A DNA stretch of 64,000 nucleotides from Melieria omissa (lineage: Eukaryota > Arthropoda > Insecta > Diptera > Ulidiidae), in NCBI GenBank assembly GCA_963971225.1, contig OZ020269.1, positions 18,536,921 through 18,600,920 on the forward strand. Reading direction: 5' to 3'. A program made the position numbers and the translations under genes. Shown here one piece after another: positions 43,601 to 55,600 of this stretch; position 1 is the first letter of the stretch; the number at the start of each line of letters is the position of its first letter. The notes beneath the pieces are model-generated. The model did not search any database. It saw nothing but the letters and a program-made list of their open reading frames with translations, and was not told the origin of the DNA.

Positions 43601-46600
43601 CATTCCTACGAGAATTTAGCAGCAAATCGTTGGTTCTGTGGAAGTCGTAGCGTGGCCAGATCTGTCGAACCACTCTGCAGCTGGAGATGATTGCTTTCCT
43701 CAGGAAATAATCCTTTAACTGTCTAAGCCTTACACTTAAAGTCGGGGCCACCCTTTCGGGCTGTGAGTCCATGGCGGATCCCACCTTGGCCAGCTCGTCA
43801 CCTGACTCGTTTCCGCTGATACCCGCGTGACCCGGTATCCAGCAGATGGTAAGATCCACCCGGCCACTCACCAACCCTAGCAATTCTTTACAGACTCTGA
43901 CTAGTTTAGATTTCACTATGGACTTGGTGAGTGCCTTAATCGCTGCTTGGCTGTCTGAAAAGATGTCTACTACTATTACTCTGGATTTCTTGCTGTAGGA
44001 GAATGCTGCAGGCTTCTCTTATTGCAAAGACTTCCGCTTGAAGGACACTGCATATATCTGGTAAGTGAAAAGCTTTTTCCTCTATCAGATCCCTGGAGTA
44101 AATACCTGCCCCAGCATTACAGTCCATCTTTGAACCGTCTGTGGTTTCTACGTTTGCAAAAGAGGATGCACAACGCTCCCATTCCCTTCTGGAGGGAAAG
44201 AGCGTGGAAAACCTAACATCAAAGCCGGCATATTCTTTGGTGTAGTCCGTATACCCCCTTAGGTCCATCGGAGGATGTGAGGATGTTACTGTGTCCGTAA
44301 GGTCTTTCCGCCCATTGGGATGATTTTCTCAGTCTCAATGCGCTTGAAGCGGCCGTCCGTCTAATAAAAGATTCAATCGGCAGCAGATGAAGGAGCGTAT
44401 TTAAAGCGTCAGAAGGGCAGGACCTCAAGGCCCCCGTAATTCCGATACAATGCCACTCTCTGCACTGCACTAAGTCGATGATATAAAGAAAACCAATCGT
44501 CGCAGTGATTGTAAAATTTTTAAATATTGAGCTTAATGCAAAATATTAAAAGTCATTGAGAACCAGATTCATAACTTAAGCCGTTTTAGTTCTAGTGTTA
44601 AAAGCAATCATTTTATATTGTATACGGTTTTGCCTATCTGTCTGTAGTAAAAAATACGCACATGTTTACTAAAAAATACACACGAAGCTTAGCTTTTTGG
44701 CTTTCTAAACACCTAAACACATCTACAAACATTACAAACCTGGAGACCTTGTTGGTCTTTGACCGAGAAAAAAAATTATCGGTTATCGTAGGGTTAAACA
44801 TTGAATTATATAGATCGTTCTATCGTCTCAAATAAATATTTCATACATCTCTCTTAAATTTATGTGTATTTTTTTAATAAAATCCAAAGGCTCTTAAAAA
44901 ATTACCCGATACAAACAACAATCTTCAACTTGTATTCAACCTGTGGTCATATGGAAGAGTAGCTTAAGTCGCCATACATTAGAAAGAATTGAATTATTGC
45001 TTTGGGAACTTTACAGAAGTGAAGGCGCTTAAATTTACTTTATTCCTTTTAAACTTTAAATGTTATGCCTTATTTGTTAGCTTAAACCTTTTGAAACAAC
45101 AATAATTTTCAAACTTTAATTTTTCAACTTAAGTTACTCTTCCATATGACCACAGCTACAATGTCAACACAAAACACTCTCTCAGGCCGGGAGAACAAAA
45201 TGACTACATAAATGGCCGCAAAAAAGACCAAATCAATTAAATAAAACTCTGAAACTGATAAGAGACCAAAAAGTTGGCTCATAGATAAATGAAAAATCCA
45301 TAACAATGACATCAGCAGAGGCCTACAGCAATTTTAAAGCTTTTGCTTACATATACATCCGCGAAAATGCCAAGAAAGAGAGACTGAATTTACATTTAAA
45401 AAAAATCATCCGGAGAAAAAACATTTAAATGCGTAAAACGCTTGCAAAAAAAATTTTGCGGAATTCAAAACGTGTAGATAAAAACAAACACGGCGCAAAA
45501 GAAACGTAGACAAAGGAACGCACAAAATTTATACAACAAATAAATGCGGCGTGGAGCGAGCGGTGGAGAGTTCTAAGATTACACAATATCTAAATACAGC
45601 AATGTATAGTACACACAGAACATGTAATCGCCTGTGTGCACATGGAAGAGTGCAATAAGCCACATGTAACAGGCAGCGCTCGCTATCAGTGCTGGCTGAG
45701 CGATAAATCCAAAAGCCTGCAGACTCTAAACACACACAGTGATTTACCTACTTTCCGACTAGCCTGGGGGCAAATTGTAAAGTCGAAAAGAGAACAGAAC
45801 GAGACGTTATTGAAAAACAAACATTGTGCACGTCTAAAGTGGGCAAAGGCAGATTGCAGAACAAAAAATTGGTTTCAAATTGGTTTGGTAGAAGATTTTG
45901 CAAATCACAAACCGAGTCGCTGAAATCGAATGTTATTCTTGAATGACAATTTCTTGGAATAATTAACACTTGTTGCATTGATTTCAGCTTAAATCATTTA
46001 ATCAGACTGTGTGCTTGCATGACGCACTGAAGCTGCTGGTTTGCGCGCAAATTGAGCGTCTCTGAAAACCAAACCGCGAAATATTTTACTCAGAGCAACA
46101 AACACCTTTCAATTGCCAATTGGCCCCAACATTGGCACACTTTGGACTTTGAAGATGCAAAGGTGACAACAGCGGCGCTTATCACAAACTCGATATTTAC
46201 TATACAATTCACTTCTGTGCGCAACGAGTGCAACCTTCAAAGTTTTGCAATACAAAAAAACACGTCCACATTCATGACGAGGTGAACATAGCGGCTACGC
46301 TTGTTGCGTCTACTTACATGACTTGAGCGGCTGCGTACGATATCAGGTGTCTGCGGCTCATCGAGCAGCACCGACGGCGAATCGGCAATGCCCATGCCGC
46401 GGCGATAGCGTGTGAGCGCCTCCAGAACTTCATCGGTGGCCCGGTCCGAAATGGCAGCGGCCAGCGATTGTTCGATTTCACTGCAAAACCAACGAAGACA
46501 AACATTACAGACAAATCATATTTTTGTTTGTTAAGAACAAATCAAATTATGAAATTTTTTTTAACTAAAACTTGTTGAAATTCACTTTTTGTTGGCTTTT

Positions 46601-49600
46601 GCACTAATGACAGCGGACTGCTCTTCCTCGATGTGGAGCTCTATGGCTGATTGTTTTTTTCGCTTCAACTCTTCGATTAGACTATCGTAGCGCGCATTCG
46701 ACTCTCGGCCGATGTTATCACATTTTTCCACTTTTGGCACAATTCCACTGTTTTCCATCAGCGGCACTTCCTCGGCCACCGATGGCCCATTGGCTGGCTT
46801 CGTGTTAATATTTGCATCTTCGCGGTTCTGATTGTATTTCACTGTGTAGAGATCTTCATCGTCGACCTCCTCCCGCAACGACTTCTTCGGCACATCCGTG
46901 TTGCGCGCAAAGCACTGACACAAACCGCGCCAGCCACGCCCCATTTTCTTATACACTGTTCTTGGTTTTTTCAATTTTATGAAAATTGCAAGTCCACTTT
47001 GTTGTTTGTTTTTAGTTGTCTTGCTGCTGCAAACTGAGCGCAGCCACAGCGCTTTTCAGTTGGCACTCGACTAAGCGGCCACTCATGCGGCACCTAACAG
47101 CTGTTCCTGTGTGCTGTTCTTGGCGGTATGCAGTGGGTTTTTCTGAGCCCACCCGTACCCGAACCGAAACTCAACTCGAATGCTTTGATCACACGGCAGC
47201 CGCAACAACTCCAGTCAGCGATCGCGATGTATGAACTCTTGTTCTCTGTTTTCGCGAGATTTCTTATTTCAGCGGCAGCAGCGCTTGTCATATCGCACCG
47301 AAATAACAAAACGAGTTTCATTGTGTTTTTTGCATTTTTTCTTGTTATTCTATAATGTTTGTTGTTGTTGTTGTGTTATATTTTTGCTGCTTTTTTCGCG
47401 TTCTATTCAATATTGCAGCGCGCTGTTAACTTTTAATCTTATCTGTGCTCAGTTCGGTATATGGACAACCATAGACGGCGGGCAAGCGGAGCAATGTTTG
47501 TATAGCTCAGGCACAGTGGGCGCTAATGATGATAAATTTCAATTGGCACTTTTCACGTGCGCACTAATGACTACACGTTGTTTGTAATTGCAGCGCCAAA
47601 GCATGTAAACTGCTCACTTAGACAAAAGTGTGCACTTGTAGCATTTAATTAATTTTGTAAGTTATAGAAAACATAGTTAGCGCATCCATTTCAGTGTCTT
47701 TATATAAACACATTTTTTACACCAACTCAACAAGACTCTATTCCACTGTAAAAAAGCGCACACCTATGACTCACATTGCTGAAAAGTAAAATAGCGCCGC
47801 TTAAGCTGCAAAAATCACTCAGTTTGCACTTTTGTGCGCTGCTCAAATGATTTTACGCTCAGCGCTCAGCTCGAGTGCAATCTCTGTTCACTGTCACTTA
47901 CCCGACTTTGTTCATAATTTCACTGCCCGCATTATTCAGCAGGCAACTCTGCAGAAAATTTTCCGGTATAATCAGACGCTCACTCAGCGCTTTGCGCAAT
48001 TCCTGCACCACCATTTGATTGCCCAGCGTTTTCGGGCACTGCTCCACTGCGGTGCGTATCATTGTCACCAGCGTCTCCTCCAAGTAGCTGTGAATGGTGT
48101 AGCTCAAGTCGCTGGCAATGCGCGTTAGCTTGATTTCCACCGGATGCGGATCTCGACGCACAGCTTCTTGCAATTTCGGCATCAGCTGTTTGCAATTCTC
48201 TGCGTCGTCAATCAGGCGTTGCACAGCCGAGGCCGAGTCACTGCCCTTGGCCACGGAGATGGTATCCTGTGTTTCGGCTACCAACTTGTCGACCAGCTGG
48301 TGTGTGGAAGAGAGCATAAAGCCGTGTTGCAGACGAAAACCTTGGCCGCCAGCGCGTTTCAGACCGTTGCAGTTGCGCTGCAGCAGCTCCTGCATCTTGC
48401 GCATGATGGCGTCCGTCTTCTCTGGGTGGTTTTTCAGATGCGGCGTAATGTCAAACACGGGATACTGTATGGTGCGCATGCTGTGATTGTTCTCCAGCGC
48501 GTACACAATATCAGAATAGCCCTGCGGCGTTATGTTGTTCTTGTCCAAGTAGAGAGTGCGCAGTTTGTTGTTGATCTGCAGCGCTTTGGCCAGCAGCCGA
48601 GCGCCCACATCGCCCATATAGTTGCCGCTTATGTCTGCAAAAACGAATTAAAATTTGCGTGTCAACATTTATCATATAGACGAACTTGTTTGTTTGACGA
48701 ACTTACCCAATTTCTGGAGGCTCTGATTGCTGCCCAGTGCATTGATAAAGTCGTGTATGTCGTTCTTTAGCTTATTCTCGGACAACACCAACTCGACCAG
48801 GGGAAAGTCATCCTTTTGTATCAGATTCACCAGCGCGTCCATGACAGTTGGAATGTGCTTCAGCTTCATGCCGGTCAGACTGCGGCACATGTACAGTGTG
48901 CGTATCGAGGGATTTTTGGAAATTGCTGTTAAAACGGGAGCTAATTCGGCATCCAAATCTGCAGGCGAAATTCAAGTCATTTTTGTTTCGGGGGTAATTT
49001 GACATTAAGACATTCGCTACTCACTATTGTCACTAATGTCTAAACTCTGTAAAACGCGTACACCGTGTATGCACGATTCCAAGACGTGCGCGCCCTGGGC
49101 ACCTAATGTATTGCTACTTAAATCTAAGTACAGCCCAGCTGTTGACTCGTTGCACGCCAAGCCGAGTAGTAAATTTCTGCAAAATTTAATCAAAGTAATT
49201 AATTACGGCACATTGTGGAAGTTTATTCCGAGGCAATAACTTACTTGAGTGCCTCCATTGGCAGTTTACAACCGGCAATATTTAAATTCTTTAAACTTAA
49301 TGTACTCGTGAAGAATTGCTTAAACGATGGCGGTATCTCTTTGCCTTTCTTTGTGCTAAACGAGTTGTGGGAAACATTTAAATGAGCTAAATGCGTTGCA
49401 CAACCGCGTAAAAGGGCACCAAATAACTGCAAAATTCAAACATAAAACAAGAATAGAAAAATTAGTAAAAAAAAATAGAAAATAGGATAGGAAAATTAGT
49501 AAAGTTAGCATTTCAGTTTGAGTTTACTTACATTCTCTAAGGTTATATCAGTCGACGAGAGGTCCAAATATTCTAAAACATTTGGTTGTGCCAGGAAATT

Positions 49601-52600
49601 ATGCAAATTCTATAAACCAAAAGCAAACATAGGGAAATGGTGAGTTAAAAATAAATTGTTATTGTACAAATATTGCAATTTGTTTACGCACAGTTATATC
49701 ATCCTTGAGACTATTGCCACTTAAGTCTAAATATGTGAGCGAATTGGAAATACTTTGATTTAGCGACAACGAATGCGACATCTGATTGACACCCTTCGAT
49801 GTGAGGCCGCAATGGGCGAGTGCCAGCTTGCAGAGACCTTTCGACACTTTGGCAATGGGACCGGCCAGATGTATGGCGCCTGTGTTTCAATAGAAAATAA
49901 GCATTAATTATATGAATAATATACTAAACACATGAGCCAAGTGCTTAACATGTAGAAAGAAGCATTTTCAACATTTATGTAAAAGCCTAAAAAATGTAAA
50001 TTCTAAGGAAAAGTATAAACAAAATTTGATGATTTCTGATTATGCCTGAACATGTTATAGATTCAGCGAAATGATGTGCCAATTTACGATGTGATTTTGA
50101 ATTTGTCTGTGCCTGAATTGTATGAGTTGGAAAGATAGATTTTAGCGCATTAGAGTTAGATGTATTCATTCCAAAACAGTTTTTAGATGAATGCAATGAA
50201 TTGTGATTCAAGGAAAAGTACAGATAACAGCTAAAAACTTTAAGCAGGCATTTAAACGCGAATAGTGTGAAGTGAAAGATGTAAATTATGTAAGAGGGAA
50301 GTAAATAGAAGTGAAGAAAATCAAGAATAAATATAAAAATAGCAAGTAAACAACTAATTACTTGACTGTAAATACTTATAACAAATTAATGCAAGCAAAA
50401 ACCAAAAAAATAATAATAATATGAACAAGTAGCCCAATGCTAAATAATACAAATATTCAAAAAATCAAGTTCATTTTCAAAATAGTATTTCAACTTACTT
50501 AAATGAATAATAATCAAAAGATTTTGAATCATTAATTATTATTGTTTTTAAACTATTTTATACAATAAAAGTACTATCAATAAAAAGTTAATAAAAAGTT
50601 ATTTCATAATCACATATAAATAAAATATAAAAATATTAAATATTACAAAAGTAAATATTATGTTTCAAAAATTTCAATTTAATTTATTGTTTTTAATATT
50701 AAAAAATCTAATTTCATAATCAAAGATAAAAAATAGAAAATGAAAATGTAAAATATGTATCAAATAAAATATAGTTCAAACATGTTTTAAAAAAAATTTT
50801 TTTATTTTATTAGATTTATATTTTACATGGATATATTTTTATATGTTTATTATATATTTCATATTTTTGTATATTTTTATTTTTATATCTGATTATGGAA
50901 TAGTTTCCATGTTAAATATAAATCTAATAAAATTAAAAAATATTTTTCAAAAATTTTTTTAATTTTAATTAACGTATGGAATAGTTTCTATAATCAGATA
51001 TAAAAAATATAAATATACAAAAATATGTAATATATAAAATATAAAATAAACATATAAAAATATATACATGTAAAATATACATAAATCTAATAAAATTAAA
51101 AAATATATTTCAAAAATGTTTTTCCATTTTAATTAACGTAAATACATTTTTAAAGCTTAGTTCAATAGTTCTAAAAAATTCTTAATAAATATATTAACTA
51201 TTTATAAGCAAACAATTTAAAAAAATCAATAAATGGTTAACCCAATACATTCATAAAAGCTCTAAGCAATGTGTGCTTTAAATACAGGTCCAAATTTGAT
51301 GACTTCAGAAAGTAAAAAAATCATTATGCTTTCTCTTATTTATCGATATTCGACACTCAGATTTCCTAATTAATCAATCAATTAGCTCAAATCAATTATG
51401 ATTCAAAAAAAGTTTAAAGCACACATCACAACAACAAAATGCGTCTAGTTATCATAAGCACATCAATCAATCAATCAATTAATTAATCAATGTCTGCAGC
51501 TATTTTCAATTCAATGCGTTTTGATAAATGATTTTGAAAGAGCGAAATCTTAAATAGTAAAAATTTCAGCGCGATTTTCCAAACATTTATGTTTTTTACA
51601 CAAACAAAAGAAATCAAACCTTGCACAATTTTTCCAAGTAGGGCGCACAATGAGCTCGCTCCTACATCGCACAGAATGGAAATTGTCATTTAAATTGGAT
51701 TAAATGGTTGTAAGGTTATTGATACAAAATAAGAGCATTTCATCATCATTTATGTGATATACTTAAGTTCAATTGAAAGGGTACTTAAAATTAGTGGAAT
51801 TCCATGTTATCAACGCTACACTAAACTTGAGCCAACTATGGCATAGTTAAGCACGCACCTTTGTCCTCAATTAAATTATGACTCAGATCGATCGTACGTA
51901 TTGCGGGATTGTTGTTCGTAATCACAGACACAGCTAATTTATGAAGAAAATCCGATCTGTGAGTGAGATAAATAAACTACTTAAAGACTCATACTGCATG
52001 CGTAGACATTGAATCAATTCTACCTTAAACCTAATGCCTCCAAGTGCAGCTCTTCCAGCCACATTGAACGCTTGAGCACGTGCAGAATACGTTCCAGAGT
52101 CTCGTTGGAGAGGCGCATGTGTGATGCTTGTAGGCCGCGAAAAAACGTATTATACTCCAATGCCGATACAATGGCCATTAAGTCTCTGCAATGCAAACCA
52201 CATTCATATTCATATTCATATACAACTTTAATGCCACAAAACTTACTTTGGTTCCAAATGATCGAAATCACGTAAATTCAGAATGCGCGTATCATGCGAT
52301 AAATAAATCGTGTCAATATCCCAGGCCACTTCCTCTCTGCAAGCAACAACCAAACGGAATTCATAGTAAATTGCATTGTTCGCATAGCACACTCGAAAAT
52401 AGTAAATTGTGGTGAATTGTGAAGGAGGGAGGGACGCTACCAACCTGTAGGGTACGCCATGAAAATCGCACATGCACGCGTATTGTGTGCTAAAGCCGCC
52501 GCACGGTCCAACATTGCGCGGATCAGAAGGGCGAAATTCCTCCGAAAATATGGTCTCTCGCTCGGGTGGCTGTATGTCAATCTGTGGGGACGAAAAAACA

Positions 52601-55600
52601 AACGCATGAATAAAGGAAATTGCAAACATTTAATAAAACGCACACGAGCGAAGCATTTCACATCACAAATCCATACCGGAATTGCAAACTTTGTCAATAT
52701 TTGACTAAAATACGCACACTTTGGCATATTCAAAGGCATTTGAAAGCAGCAGCAGCAGCAACAAAAAGTTGCACGTTGCTGGCAAACAATCTGTGATATT
52801 GCACGTTGCTTTATAGAAATTCATTTCATTTTTGGTCAAACGAGCAGCAGCCAGTGGGCGAGTTGGTAGGGACAGTGGGTGTCGGTGTCGGTGACTAGGT
52901 GACTGTGCCCTTAAGCATGTGTACGTAAGCAAAACTTTCAGTGGCACTAACAACAACAACAAATGAACAGCATCAGTAAGAGGTTAGTGTAGAGGGAGTA
53001 CAGAAACTTTTCGCAGCACAAGTTTGCTACTCAAAACATGAAAAGTCGCTGTACATGTAAACGCTACGTAGGCGAAACTTTGCTGCAAGTTGTGTGTGTT
53101 TACTTTGGGGCGCACAACTTGAGACAAATGCACAGGGGAATTGGCAACAAGACGCTGCAAGTGCTGCCAACAGCGGCTATCAAAGCTTGTAGCGGCCCAT
53201 TTATTGCGCTGCCAAATATGCTGCAAATGAATAAAATTTTATCTGTATGCTTCTACGAGTATGTATTGAACGTTAGAGCTACTTCTGACCCAAGTGGGGG
53301 TTGCACACCGAACTGTGATTATTGTTATCCTTTCAAAGTGAGCTGCCGCAGACCACTAATCAGACAATTCTTTGAGCAACTTATTGAATACAAAAGCAAC
53401 CTTTTCGGGTCGATTATGTGTGTAAAAGTGGTCGAATAATTTGACTTTTTGTGCTTCTACATTGGCAAACCGTACAAGTTCAATCCCTGAGGCAAGCAAC
53501 CCATTTCGTTTTGTGCCGTCAAAGGCCAATAAGGAGAGCAAATAAACAGCACTTGACCTTTTTGTATTTATGCTGTGTTGCTGCTTAGTATGAATGAAAT
53601 TTGTATTGTGGTAAAAATCATATTTTTTATACTAAACGGTTATGGAAAAAGAGCACTTTTGATATTTTTCTAAAATACCAAACGGTTGCTGGGAATTGCA
53701 TATTTGCATGTTTGGGGTTTTTGATCATTTTTTGTTGAAATTCATAGCGTGACGTGAGGCAACACAGGCAGCAGTCATACCACAATGACTTTACGCAACA
53801 ACTTGTAAGCATCCTTTTAGGAGCTACACAGCTGTTTGAGTGATTTTAAAGCGTATCTTAAGGCAGATTGCAAGCAGTAATGTAGGAACTTAACCCATTT
53901 TTTACCGCCCCTAGATCCCGTGGACCGATTTTAAAAATTTTCATAAAACAGCCTATTTAGAGCCTTCGTATGCCATTTCTGCTTTCAAAAAAATTAAAAA
54001 AAATTTTTTTTTGGGCTGGAGCAGATATGATTTTTGAGACACGCTGGCAAAATACGTAAGCCAAATTCGGAAAATTACACATTTTTCAAGTTTCAGTTAC
54101 TGTTTCTTTTTAACTACGCATCGAAAGTAGTTGCAACCAAGGAGAAAGTTGAATATAATGTGATTCCCGTGTTTTTAAGGACACACCAAAATATATCAAG
54201 TTAGAACACGCTTAAAACTTTAGAAAACTGAATGTTTCCTAATTTGTATGTCAACTTTGTTCTTTTGGTAAGCAGTATTAAGTGTTTTACTAAAAACAAA
54301 AATTCATTTTGTATTAAAAAAAAAATTGTTAAAACCCTTAAAAAAGGTGGTCCTGTTTATACCAGTTTTACTCTGAGTGAAACCCTAAAATTCGGAAATA
54401 GTTGTTCGCAGTTTGAAAGCCAATGAATGTAGCTTTTCGATAATGTAAAAATATTTAATATGCGTTAGAAACTGTTATTTTCAGAATTTTTCAAAGTTGC
54501 CGTGTCTTTAAAGACACGGCGGTAAAAAATTGGTTAATGAAAAAAATTCCTAATTAACAAAAAAAAATTCTTACTTTAGGTTAGGTTAGGTTAGCTGGCC
54601 AAGTTGTTCACGCATAGACGCTGTTGGGTTTCTAGCAACACCAAGAACAGCTCCTCAGTGTTCCGAATCGATGTGAAAGTGATCAGCGAAAATGTGGGTT
54701 TTCCTAGCATAATTCAGCAGCGACTTAATAACCTGCTTGGAGACCTCTTCTAACCCAAAGAAGAATGGGGTCTCTAAGTTAGAAAGGCCTAGTCTTGAGA
54801 TAGCCAAACACATTACTACTAATGAACAATAAATACAAACGCTTTAATTGAATTATTAAAAGAGAAATGCCTACAGCTGAATTTTAATTAATCGCCTGCA
54901 ATTTAAACATTAATTGTGCAATCAAGCGCAAGTGCAGACAGCCCAACAACAAACAGCAACAATAATGAATCATTAATGTTGCTATTTAACAGCAACTTGC
55001 GTGCAATTCATTCGCTTTTTCTCTAGTTTACTGACAACTTTTGCATTTTATTAGCTGATTGCTACGTTTTGGTGCGATTGCAACTCATCTTTAGTGCACA
55101 ACAACACTGCACACGAAACGTCACAGCACGTTCACGTTTAGCCATTGTCATGCAAAGAGCGAAGACTTTTGCCGGCTTGGTGTCTTCAACGACAACCACC
55201 AACAACAACAATAACAATAACACCTTTTTCCCATACTTCTAAGGTTTTGTGTGGTGTGGAAGTTTCGTTTGTTTGTTGGTTTGTTTGTTTGTGGTGATGC
55301 GAAAACGTTTTGTTTACAAACTTTTTTTCTTTATGCCTTTGTGAGCACCGGCTTTGCGACAACAACAACACTTGCCAATTGTTTTTGAATGCGGTGTAAA
55401 ATGTTGCTACAATGCTGTGGCATAGTTGTTGCTGTTATGCATGCATAAGTTGTGATTCCTGTTGTTGTTGTTGTCATTGTTGCTTGGTGTTGTTGTCATG
55501 TTAATGACAAGTTATTAAAGTGCCTTTAGCACCTCACAGCAACCAGCTGAGTGCACAATCATAATAACAACAATAATATTGCGGCAACAACTAATGCGTC

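Noticed and set aside
47832..48770. Plus-strand frames of up to 208 codons opposite the CARMIL repeat region
   Set aside because: Antisense shadows of the 733-base CARMIL exon.
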